Origin: JBPOIS01 sp052034295
GTDB lineage: Bacteria > Pseudomonadota > Gammaproteobacteria > Pseudomonadales > Moraxellaceae
Direction: 5' to 3'
Length of the DNA stretch: 5,631 bases
Assembly: GCA_052034295.1 (NCBI GenBank)
Contig: JBPOIS010000142.1
Location: 1-5,631, forward strand
Shown here: positions 1-5,465 of the stretch, piece by piece
Numbering within the stretch: position 1 is the first letter of the stretch
Layout of the letters: each line of letters opens with the position of its first letter
Made by a program: the position numbers and the translations under genes
The notes under the pieces: generated by a model
Told to the model about the DNA's origin: nothing
Databases searched by the model: none
The model's input: the letters and a program-made list of their open reading frames with translations, nothing else

Positions 1-255
1 CAGCGCCTCCAGGGCACTGTGATAAGCCCAGACACTGCCGGCCCCCATGAACCGGCGCAGCTTGCGGTCGATGGCCTGTTCGGCCTGTTCCAGACCGGCC
101 ACCCGGCCACACACCTGACTGGCCAGACCCTGTGCGGCATAATCGGCCGCATGAATGATGCCAGACCGGCCCTGCTGCAGGGCTTCGGTCACCGCCTGCC
201 GTCCACGGCCAATGCTGGCGCAAATCCCCAGCCCTGTAATCACCGCACGATTCAT
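1..255 (-). CDS. fabB: Beta-ketoacyl-ACP synthase, FabB (KAS I) type, 5' part only
   Basis: This is the N-terminal 85 codons of a condensing enzyme that elongates fatty acids in the cytoplasm by joining malonyl-ACP to an acyl chain. The ATG lies at 255-253 on the minus strand and the frame stays open to the window edge. The protein begins MNRAVITGLGICASIG and later reads IDRKLRRFMGAGSVWAYHSA. From memory these match E. coli FabB (MKRAVITGLGIVSSIG; DRKVVRFM) much better than FabF. The catalytic Cys and the two His lie beyond the edge, so activity cannot be judged here. The ribosome binding site is poor: the best candidate, AGGGA, lies 13 bases before the ATG. The gene diverges from the EcsC-family gene across a 165-base gap. 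Membership in the synthase family is firm; FabB rather than another KAS I/II paralogue is probable. Confidence 0.82.
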   Translation of the reverse strand, partial: MNRAVITGLGICASIGRGRQAVTEALQQGRSGIIHAADYAAQGLASQVCGRVAGLEQAEQAIDRKLRRFMGAGSVWAYHSALEAL

Positions 256-283
256 GGTTTTTTACAAATCCCTGACCCAGCCC

Positions 284-300
284 CTGTGCCTGCCGCACAG
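284..300. repeat. Small perfect hairpin in the divergent gap
   Basis: CTGTGC and GCACAG (284-289 and 295-300) form a perfect 6-bp stem with a 5-base loop. In a transcript of the minus-strand synthase gene it would lie in the 5' leader, about 30 bases before the start codon. No T-run follows on either strand, so it is not a terminator. Its function is unknown and it may be chance. Confidence 0.3.
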
Positions 301-314
301 CGTGGGACAAATGC

Positions 315-327
315 TTGCACAGTGCAA
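315..327. promoter_or_regulatory. Candidate operator palindrome between divergent genes
   Basis: TTGCAC-A-GTGCAA is a perfect 13-base inverted repeat around a single central base. It lies in the gap between the divergent synthase gene and the EcsC-family gene, where a dimeric repressor could control both. TTGCAC also resembles a -35 element on each strand, but I could not find a convincing -10 at the right spacing. The regulator is unknown. The rest of the gap (256-420) holds nothing else I can support apart from the hairpin at 284-300 and the ribosome binding site of the next gene. Confidence 0.3.
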
Positions 328-420
328 CGACAAAATTACACGCGCACGACTGAGAAAATCCCCTGACCTGCTCAAGATGCTGGAAACCATTGTTTTTTTG
401 TACCCGACACGAGGCCAGTC

Positions 421-1842
421 ATGAGCACCAACCCATCTGAAACCACCCCTGCCCAGACTCCGGATCCCTTCGCGGCTTTCAAGCAGCAGCTGCCGGGCCT
501 GGGGCAGAAACTGCTGGGCAAACGCTATGGCCAGCTGCAAAAACTGGCGGGTTATGTGGTGTCCGAGCAGACTCTGAATCAGCTCACCCACCAGTTGTTT
601 GACCGCAGCATTGCCGTGGCGGACCAGTTGCACCAGCTCAGCCGCAACAAGACGGCCCCGCAGGGACTGCTGTCGGCAGCGCAGGCTGAGGCCCGTGCCC
701 GCAAGGCCCTGCAGCTGAACCGGCTGATGGCCGCCGTCGAAGGTGGCCTGACCGGTGCCACCGGCGTGCCCGGTGCGGTGGTCGACCTGCCCTTGCTGCT
801 GCTGCTGTCGCTGCGCACCATTTACCAGACCGCGGAAGCCTACGGGGTGGACCTGAGTGGCGACGCTGGCCGCCAGCACATCTATGACGTGCTGACCCAG
901 AGCGATCTGGCCTTGCTGGGCGAAAAACAGGGCGTCCTGCTCAGCATCGGCGGGGTCAGCCAGTTCATTCAGGGCGGCGGCATCGACGAATTCAAGCAGG
1001 CGCTGGCCAATGAACACAACGGCGAGCTGGTGCAAAAACTGCTCAGCGAAGCCAGCAAACGCCTGCCCAGCCTGAGCAGCCAGCGGGTCAACCGCTTTGG
1101 CCGACTGGCCAGCGGGGCCACCGGGATGGTCTACAACGTGCGCATCATCAGCACCGTGGCCCACACCGCCCGCCAGCAGTTTGCCGCCCAGCGACCAGTG
1201 GCCCTGCTGGCACAGCAGCCGTCCCAGGAGCAGGGCACAGTGTCGGCCAGCCCGGCCGAACCGCCACGCGCCGAAGCGGCCCCTGACACCAGTGCGCCCA
1301 CCAGTCTGCAACACAGTCAGCCGGTGGAAATTGGCCATGGCGTCGTGGCAGGCCGGGATGCCCAGGAAGCCGCCTTGATCATCGAGCAGGGCGAGCTGGA
1401 AGTGATGGTGGCCGCTGAGCTGGAAGGAGAACCTTCTGACACCCAGGTCAGTGCGTTGCTGGATCAGGTCACCCATCTGGCCGCAGACGTGGTGGACCAG
1501 CTGTTGCATGGCAAAACCGGGGATCAGCCTGAAGCGGACGGGCCCACTGCTGATCAGGCTGCCACGGACGATGCCGCAGGATCTTCCGCCCCTGAGCCAC
1601 AGGAGGAAACCACCCAGTCCCCCACAGCACCAGCCACCGCTGAGTCCCCTGAACCGGAGGCCTCTGCCCCTGAGGCGGCTGATCCGCTGCTGGCCCAGTT
1701 CAGTGCCCAGGTGGACGCGGACCTCAGTGCCGAAGCCGAGCAACCCACCAAGGCGGCCAAGCGTCCGCGCAAGCGCACCGTGCGGGTGCACCAGACCGCC
1801 GAAGGCGAATTTGAACCGGACCAGCCTGCCAAAAAATCCTGA
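421..1842 (+). CDS. EcsC-family protein with long disordered C-terminal tail
   Basis: The predicted product has 473 residues. The ATG is preceded by GAGG (411-414) at a 6-base spacing. Residues about 100-255 look like the EcsC family: a Gly-rich hydrophobic stretch, GGLTGATGVPGAVVDLPLLL (residues 108-127), runs into LRTIYQTAEAYGVDL (131-145), and a second conserved-looking block, RFGRLASGATGMVYNVRII, covers 225-243. There is no signal peptide; the hydrophobic part at 117-131 may contact or insert in the membrane. Residues about 265-473 are low complexity, rich in Ala, Pro, Glu, Ser and Thr, with a basic patch KAAKRPRKR (444-452), and are probably disordered. The family was named from a Bacillus gene next to an ABC exporter; its biochemical role is not established, and I do not assign one. 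A terminator follows at once, so the gene is transcribed separately from the ribosomal operon. Confidence 0.75.
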   Translation: MSTNPSETTPAQTPDPFAAFKQQLPGLGQKLLGKRYGQLQKLAGYVVSEQTLNQLTHQLFDRSIAVADQLHQLSRNKTAPQGLLSAAQAEARARKALQLNRLMAAVEGGLTGATGVPGAVVDLPLLLLLSLRTIYQTAEAYGVDLSGDAGRQHIYDVLTQSDLALLGEKQGVLLSIGGVSQFIQGGGIDEFKQALANEHNGELVQKLLSEASKRLPSLSSQRVNRFGRLASGATGMVYNVRIISTVAHTARQQFAAQRPVALLAQQPSQEQGTVSASPAEPPRAEAAPDTSAPTSLQHSQPVEIGHGVVAGRDAQEAALIIEQGELEVMVAAELEGEPSDTQVSALLDQVTHLAADVVDQLLHGKTGDQPEADGPTADQAATDDAAGSSAPEPQEETTQSPTAPATAESPEPEASAPEAADPLLAQFSAQVDADLSAEAEQPTKAAKRPRKRTVRVHQTAEGEFEPDQPAKKS

Positions 1843-1863
1843 CCGCGGACCTGACCCGGTCTG

Positions 1864-1898
1864 GCCCCCTGCAGCCCCGGCTGTCGGGGGCTTTTTTT
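1864..1898 (+). terminator. Intrinsic terminator of the EcsC-family gene
   Basis: AGCCCC (1873-1878) pairs with GGGGCT (1887-1892), directly followed by seven T (1892-1898). An alternative outer stem GCCCCC (1864-1869) with GGGGGC (1886-1891) can enclose a small inner hairpin CAGC/GCTG (1872-1875/1880-1883). Both end at the same T-run. It begins about 20 bases after the stop codon of the EcsC-family gene and insulates it from the rpsL promoter. Confidence 0.88.
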
Positions 1899-1943
1899 AC
1901 GGCTGTGCTGACAAAAACCCTGCCGATCTCCAGTGTGCCGACC

Positions 1944-1972
1944 TTGCCAGACTGGCCAAACAGGGCTAAAAT
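1944..1972 (+). promoter_or_regulatory. Sigma-70-type promoter of rpsL (str operon)
   Basis: TTGCCA (1944-1949) and TAAAAT (1967-1972) are separated by exactly 17 bases. They lie just after the upstream terminator and 66 bases before the rpsL start codon. Transcription would start near 1978-1980, giving a leader of about 60 bases. This is the best promoter seen in the window. Confidence 0.75.
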
Positions 1973-1979
1973 TCGTATC

Positions 1980-2016
1980 CCTCAAAAAAGGGTAGAGTAC
2001 TTTTTTGGGGTTTTTT
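1980..2016 (+). promoter_or_regulatory. 5'-terminal hairpin with U-tract in the rpsL leader
   Basis: Positions 1980-1990 (CCTCAAAAAAG) pair with 2000-2010 (CTTTTTTGGGG) over 11 bp including one U-G pair, with a 9-base loop. Six T follow immediately (2011-2016), then GTTT. The predicted transcription start is at or just before the stem. The structure could protect the 5' end, act as an early pause or attenuator, or be an incidental effect of AT-rich tracts: six of the pairs are A-U. A nested 4-bp option, CCCT/AGGG (1979-1982/1989-1992), competes with it. Confidence 0.45.
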
Positions 2017-2038
2017 GTTTACGGGAGACTATTGCCCC

Positions 2039-2413
2039 ATGGCAACCACCAACCAATTGATCCGCAAGGGTCGCAGTTCTTTGGTCGAAAAGTCCAAAGT
2101 GCCTGCACTCAAGGCGTGTCCACAGCGTCGTGGCGTTTGCACCCGCGTGTACACCACCACCCCCAAGAAGCCGAACTCCGCCATGCGTAAAGTGTGCCGG
2201 GTGCGTCTGACCTCGGGCTTTGAAGTGTCCAGCTACATCGGCGGCGAAGGCCACAACCTGCAGGAACACAGCGTTGTGCTGATCCGCGGCGGCCGGGTCA
2301 AGGACCTGCCGGGTGTGCGTTACCACACCGTGCGTGGTTCGCTGGACTGCGCCGGCGTCAAGGACCGCAAACAGGGCCGTTCCAAATACGGTGCCAAGCG
2401 TCCGAAGAAATAA
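2039..2413 (+). CDS. rpsL: 30S ribosomal protein S12
   Basis: S12 lies at the decoding centre of the 30S subunit and helps set translational accuracy. The product has 124 residues, the same length as E. coli S12, and matches it nearly throughout (RGVCTRVYTTTPKKPNSA, GGEGHNLQEHSVVLIRGGRV, KDLPGVRYHTVRG). Lys43 and Lys88, the common sites of streptomycin-resistance mutations, are both wild type. Asp89, the residue that is beta-methylthiolated in E. coli, is present. I chose the ATG at 2039 because it gives the family's N-terminus; an in-frame TTG at 2015 would add eight residues not seen in the family and lies in the U-tract. The Shine-Dalgarno GGGAG (2023-2027) is rather far, 11 bases from the ATG. 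First gene of the operon. Confidence 0.98.
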   Translation: MATTNQLIRKGRSSLVEKSKVPALKACPQRRGVCTRVYTTTPKKPNSAMRKVCRVRLTSGFEVSSYIGGEGHNLQEHSVVLIRGGRVKDLPGVRYHTVRGSLDCAGVKDRKQGRSKYGAKRPKK

Positions 2414-2516
2414 TCACCGCCCGGCGCAAGCCTGGCAGTAAGGCCAGCGAAAGGCAGCGGTAGACACCTGCTGCGATCTGCTGGAACCCCCTGAAGTGTC
2501 ATAAAGAGTTTGTATC
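2414..2516 (+). promoter_or_regulatory. rpsL-rpsG intercistronic region, candidate S7 autoregulatory RNA
   Basis: Two hairpins can form. The first is CTGGC/GCCAG (2432-2436/2443-2447). The second is GCAGCGGT with ACC(T)GCTGC (2454-2461/2466-2474), 8 bp with one bulged T and loop AGAC. GACAC in the second hairpin (2463-2467) can instead pair with GTGTC (2496-2500) close to the rpsG ribosome binding site, so two states are possible. In E. coli, S7 binds the rpsL-rpsG gap, which is of similar length, and represses translation of its own gene and downstream genes. Whether this sequence binds S7 is inference. The rpsG Shine-Dalgarno is weak (AAAGAG, 2503-2508), which fits translational coupling or control. 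Confidence 0.5.
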
Positions 2517-2987
2517 ATGCCCAGACGTCGTGTCGTCGCTGCCCGTGAAATCCTGCCGGATCCTCGCTTTGGCAGCCAGACCGTAGCCAAATTCATCAAC
2601 CACGTGATGGAAGATGGCAAAAAATCCGTAGCCGAAGGCATTGTCTACGGTGCCCTGGAACGCATCCAGGAAAAAGCCAAGGCTGATCCAGTCGAGTTTT
2701 TTGAAAACACCCTGGAAAAAGTCCGCCCGATGGTTGAAGTCAAGGCCCGCCGGGTCGGTGGCGCCACCTACCAGGTGCCCATGGAAGTACGCCCCTCCCG
2801 TCGTACTGCCCTGGCCATGCGCTGGCTGGTGGAAGCAGCCCTGAAGCGTTCCGAAAAAACCATGGCGCTGCGTCTGGCCGGTGAGCTGCTGGACGCCGCT
2901 GAAGGCAAGGGTTCGGCCATGAAGAAGCGTGACGACGTGCACCGCATGGCTGAAGCCAACAAGGCGTTCTCGCACTACCGGTTCTGA
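2517..2987 (+). CDS. rpsG: 30S ribosomal protein S7
   Basis: S7 is the primary binding protein of the 3' major domain of 16S rRNA and starts assembly of the 30S head; it contacts E-site tRNA and mRNA. The product has 156 residues, the usual bacterial length, without the C-terminal extension of the E. coli K-12 form. Family blocks are clear: MPRRRVVAAREILPDPRFGS at the start, then DGKKSVAEGIVYGALE, VEVKARRVGGATYQVPMEVR, ALAMRWLVEAA, and KKRDDVHRMAEANKAFSHYR at the end. The start is fixed by the conserved MPRRR. The gene follows rpsL after 103 bases. In E. coli S7 is the repressor of this operon. The downstream gap to fusA, 303 bases, is far longer than the roughly 30 bases I recall for E. coli. 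Confidence 0.98.
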   Translation: MPRRRVVAAREILPDPRFGSQTVAKFINHVMEDGKKSVAEGIVYGALERIQEKAKADPVEFFENTLEKVRPMVEVKARRVGGATYQVPMEVRPSRRTALAMRWLVEAALKRSEKTMALRLAGELLDAAEGKGSAMKKRDDVHRMAEANKAFSHYRF

Positions 2988-2988
2988 T

Positions 2989-3003
2989 GCACAGCCCCTG
3001 TGC
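2989..3003 (+). repeat. Small hairpin just after rpsG
   Basis: GCACAG (2989-2994) and CTGTGC (2998-3003) form a perfect 6-bp stem with loop CCC, starting one base after the rpsG stop codon. There is no T-run. It could protect the rpsG 3' end from exonucleases or be chance. Confidence 0.35.
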
Positions 3004-3010
3004 CTGAACC

Positions 3011-3054
3011 AGACCGCCCCAGACCGGCCGTATGCCGGCCTGTGTGGCGGTTTT
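3011..3054 (+). terminator. Terminator-like hairpin downstream of rpsG
   Basis: An outer stem ACCGCC (3013-3018) with GGCGGT (3046-3051), extendable by a G-U and an A-U pair, encloses an inner stem CCGGC/GCCGG (3024-3028/3034-3038) with loop CGTAT and three more flanking pairs (3020-3022/3040-3042). The stem ends in TTTT (3051-3054). The hairpin is strong but the T-run is short, so partial termination, or an RNase processing and stabilising site, is as likely as full termination. It would lower fusA-tuf transcripts relative to rpsL-rpsG. Confidence 0.5.
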
Positions 3055-3060
3055 GACCAT

Positions 3061-3084
3061 CTGGCCGGCCTGCGGGCAGGCCAG
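3061..3084 (+). repeat. GC-rich hairpin in rpsG-fusA gap
   Basis: GGCCTG (3067-3072) and CAGGCC (3077-3082) form a 6-bp stem with loop CGGG. An alternative uses CTGGCC (3061-3066) with GGCCAG (3079-3084). No T-run follows. It directly follows the terminator-like hairpin and adds to the dense folding of this gap. Its function is unknown. Confidence 0.4.
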
Positions 3085-3147
3085 TGGATGCCTGTGAAGG
3101 GTCAGTTGACCCAGAAAAAAATCGATCCCAACCAGGAGTGTTGCAGC

Positions 3148-3225
3148 ATGTGGATTTTTGCCCGCGTCCTGTCCAGCCCGGCCCTGTGGCCCAGCGGGAG
3201 ACACGCCGGAATTCAGGCGGCCTGA
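3148..3225 (+). CDS. Candidate 25-residue leader peptide upstream of fusA
   Basis: An ATG at 3148 is preceded by AGGAG (3134-3138) at a 9-base spacing, a better Shine-Dalgarno than those of rpsL or rpsG. The frame encodes 25 residues beginning MWIFARVLSSPALW and ending GIQAA, with Trp at positions 2 and 14, then TGA at 3223-3225. I recognise no family. The stop codon lies in the 3' arm of the terminator-like hairpin at 3206-3230, so a ribosome finishing this peptide would cover that hairpin. Such an arrangement is typical of attenuator leader peptides. The frame is short and could be chance; no codon-use test is possible at this length. Confidence 0.3.
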   Translation: MWIFARVLSSPALWPSGRHAGIQAA

Positions 3226-3242
3226 TCCGGATTGATTTTTTT
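3206..3242 (+). terminator. Candidate attenuator hairpin before fusA
   Basis: CCGGA (3206-3210) pairs with TCCGG (3226-3230), and TCAGG (3213-3217) with CCTGA (3221-3225). This gives 10 pairs with a two-base bulge and a CGG loop. After ATTGA comes a run of seven T (3236-3242). The T-run starts five bases after the stem, so efficiency may be moderate. The 3' end of the stem (3229-3230) and the whole T-run also belong to the right arm of the long inverted repeat, so the two folds compete. It ends 48 bases before the fusA start codon. Confidence 0.45.
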
Positions 3243-3290
3243 CTGCGTTGATTGACTTGTTTCACCCGACTTTTTTGAAGGACGACTCTC

Positions 3291-5423
3291 ATGGCTCGTA
3301 CAACCCCCCTGGCGCGCTACCGCAACATTGGTATTTCCGCGCACATTGACGCCGGCAAGACCACCACCACCGAACGCGTGCTGTTCTACACTGGCGTCAG
3401 CCACAAGATCGGTGAAGTCCACGACGGTGCCGCCACCATGGACTGGATGGAGCAGGAACAGGAGCGTGGCATCACCATCACCTCCGCTGCGACCACCTGC
3501 TTCTGGTCGGGCATGGGCAACCAGTTCGAACAGCACCGCGTCAACATCATTGACACCCCGGGCCACGTGGACTTCACCATCGAAGTCGAGCGCTCGATGC
3601 GGGTACTGGACGGCGCGTGCATGGTGTACTGCGCGGTCGGTGGCGTACAGCCGCAGTCCGAAACCGTCTGGCGCCAGGCCAACAAATACAAGGTGCCCCG
3701 CATCGCGTTCGTCAACAAGATGGACCGTACCGGTGCCAACTTCTTCCGCGTCGTTGAGCAGATGAAAACCCGCCTGGGCGCCAGCCCGGTGCCGATCGTC
3801 ATCCCCGTGGGTGCCGAAGAAAACTTCACCGGCGTGGTCGACCTGATCGAGATGAAATCGATCGTCTGGGATGAAGCCAGTCAGGGCATGAAGTTTGAGT
3901 ATGCCGATATCCCCGCAGAGCTGCAGGCCACTGCCGAAGAATGGCGTGCCAACATGGTTGAGTCGGCTGCCGAGTCTTCCGAAGAGCTGATGAACGAGTA
4001 CCTGGAAAGCGGCGAACTGTCCAAGGAACAGATCGTGGCTGGCCTGCGTGCCCGCACCCTGGCCGGTGAAATCCAGCCGATGATGTGTGGTTCGGCATTC
4101 AAGAACAAGGGCGTACAGCGCATGCTGGATGCCGTGATCCAGTTCCTGCCGGCCCCGACCGACGTGGCCGCCATCAAGGGCATCCTCGACGACAAGGACG
4201 AAAGCGAAGGCGAGCGTCATGCGTCTGACGACGAGCCGTTTGCCGCACTGGCGTTCAAGATCATGAACGACAAGTTCGTGGGCAGCCTGACCTTCATCCG
4301 CGTGTACTCGGGTGTGGTCAAGCAGGGCGATGCCGTGTACAACCCGGTCAAGATGAAGAAAGAGCGGATTGGCCGGATCGTGCAGATGCACGCCAACGAG
4401 CGTGAGGACATCGACGAAATCCGTGCCGGTGACATCGCCGCCTGTGTCGGTCTGAAAGACGTGACCACCGGTGACACCCTGTGTGATGAAAACCACGTCA
4501 TCACCCTGGAGCGTATGGAGTTCCCTGAGCCGGTCATCAGCCTGGCCGTTGAGCCCAAGACCAAGGCCGACCAGGAAAAAATGTCCACCGCCCTGGGCCG
4601 TCTGGCCAAGGAAGACCCGTCGTTCCGCGTGCGCACCGACGAAGAATCCGGCCAGACCATCATCAGCGGCATGGGTGAGCTGCACCTGGACATCATCGTC
4701 GACCGCATGAAGCGTGAATTCGGCGTCGAAGCCAACATCGGCAAGCCGCAGGTGGCCTACCGCGAAACCATCCGCAAGACGGTCGAGCAGGAAGGCAAGT
4801 TCGTGCGCCAGACCGGTGGTCGTGGTAAGTACGGCCACGTCTACGTGCGTCTGGAGCCGATGGGCGAAGACCGCGAAAAAGACTACGAATTCGCCGAAGA
4901 AGTCGTCGGCGGGACCGTACCGAAGGAGTTCTTCGGTGCCGTGGACAAGGGCATCCAGGAACGCATGAAAAACGGCGTACTGGCCGGCTATCCAGTGGTG
5001 GGCATCAAGGCCACCCTGTTTGACGGCTCCTACCACGACGTCGACTCCGACGAACTGTCGTTCAAAATGGCCGGTTCGATCGCCTTCCGTCAGGGCTTCC
5101 TGAAAGCGGATCCGGTCCTGCTGGAACCGATCATGAAAGTCGAAGTGGAAACCCCCGAAGACTACATGGGCGACATCATGGGCGACCTGAATCGTCGTCG
5201 TGGTGTGGTTCAGGGCATGGACGACCTGCCGGGCGGCACCAAGGCCATCCGCGCCGAAGTCCCGCTGTCGGAAATGTTCGGCTATGCCACCCAGATGCGC
5301 TCCATGTCGCAGGGCCGTGCCACCTACTCGATGGAATTCGCCAAGTACGCCGAAACCCCGCGTAACGTTGCCGAAGGCATCATCGCCAAGTACACTTCTG
5401 GCCGCAAAGGCGAAGAAGAGTAA
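3291..5423 (+). CDS. fusA: Translation elongation factor G
   Basis: EF-G is the GTPase that moves tRNAs and mRNA through the ribosome and, with ribosome recycling factor, splits ribosomes after termination. The product has 710 residues (E. coli 704). GTPase motifs are intact: AHIDAGKT (17-24), RGITI (59-63), DTPGHVD (88-94, with catalytic His92), NKMD (142-145) and GSAF (267-270). Domain IV has GSYHDVDS, with the tip His at about 582, and the protein ends in an acidic tail GRKGEEE. From memory the C-terminal half (PEDYMGDIMGDLNRRRG, DLPGGTKAIRAEVPLSEMFG) is of the Acinetobacter type rather than the enterobacterial type. The start has GAAGGA (3277-3282) eight bases upstream. The gene lies 303 bases after rpsG behind a densely folded leader, and 93 bases before tuf. 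Confidence 0.99.
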   Translation: MARTTPLARYRNIGISAHIDAGKTTTTERVLFYTGVSHKIGEVHDGAATMDWMEQEQERGITITSAATTCFWSGMGNQFEQHRVNIIDTPGHVDFTIEVERSMRVLDGACMVYCAVGGVQPQSETVWRQANKYKVPRIAFVNKMDRTGANFFRVVEQMKTRLGASPVPIVIPVGAEENFTGVVDLIEMKSIVWDEASQGMKFEYADIPAELQATAEEWRANMVESAAESSEELMNEYLESGELSKEQIVAGLRARTLAGEIQPMMCGSAFKNKGVQRMLDAVIQFLPAPTDVAAIKGILDDKDESEGERHASDDEPFAALAFKIMNDKFVGSLTFIRVYSGVVKQGDAVYNPVKMKKERIGRIVQMHANEREDIDEIRAGDIAACVGLKDVTTGDTLCDENHVITLERMEFPEPVISLAVEPKTKADQEKMSTALGRLAKEDPSFRVRTDEESGQTIISGMGELHLDIIVDRMKREFGVEANIGKPQVAYRETIRKTVEQEGKFVRQTGGRGKYGHVYVRLEPMGEDREKDYEFAEEVVGGTVPKEFFGAVDKGIQERMKNGVLAGYPVVGIKATLFDGSYHDVDSDELSFKMAGSIAFRQGFLKADPVLLEPIMKVEVETPEDYMGDIMGDLNRRRGVVQGMDDLPGGTKAIRAEVPLSEMFGYATQMRSMSQGRATYSMEFAKYAETPRNVAEGIIAKYTSGRKGEEE

Positions 5424-5465
5424 TTGGTTCGCTGACGACAGTTTTTAACTGTTTGAACACCCGTT

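Larger units (their letters stand above)
3099..3258 (+). repeat. Long imperfect inverted repeat enclosing a small ORF before fusA
   Basis: The left arm 3099-3128 and right arm 3229-3258 can pair as RNA at 29 of 30 positions. The only clash is C3111 with C3246. The inner 17 pairs (3112-3128 with 3229-3245) include a single G-U pair and contain an A7/T7 tract; the outer 12 pairs use six G-U or U-G pairs. As DNA the arms agree at 23 of 30 positions. The arms enclose 100 bases that hold the small ORF at 3148-3225 and most of the hairpin at 3206-3230. The left arm also contains a perfect palindrome, GGGTCAgtTGACCC (3099-3112). It may be a regulatory RNA helix or the remnant of a small mobile element. 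Confidence 0.55.

Noticed and set aside
278..292. 15-base exact repeat CAGCCCCTGTGCCTG, also at 2992-3006
   Set aside because: The flanks differ, both copies sit in GC-rich hairpin sequence, and a match of this length can arise by chance in a biased composition.
262..1791. Long open frame (509 codons) on the minus strand opposite the EcsC-family gene
   Set aside because: Its translation is rich in Gly, Arg, Gln and Leu with no domain, and it would run into the fabB leader. The plus-strand frame has a ribosome binding site, family motifs and a terminator.
2015..2038. Upstream TTG start for rpsL adding eight residues
   Set aside because: The added residues are not part of S12, and the TTG lies in the U-tract of the leader, before the Shine-Dalgarno. 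The ATG at 2039 gives the exact family length.
2039..2413. Streptomycin-resistance changes in S12
   Set aside because: Lys43 and Lys88 are both wild type, so there is no sign of resistance.
3053..3134. Possible fusA promoters with -35-like TTGACC at 3053 and 3106
   Set aside because: At 16-18 bases downstream there is no acceptable -10 (GC-rich hairpin sequence in the first case, CCAACC-like in the second).
3213..5036. Very long open frame on the minus strand opposite fusA
   Set aside because: It is a mirror of the fusA codon pattern in GC-rich DNA. Its translation is low complexity (rich in His, Val, Asp, Leu and Gly) with no recognisable domain, and fusA itself is certain.
5424..5452. Possible tuf promoter TTGGTT - 17 bases - AACTGT
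   Set aside because: The -10 is weak and lies within a small inverted repeat; cotranscription with fusA explains the layout.
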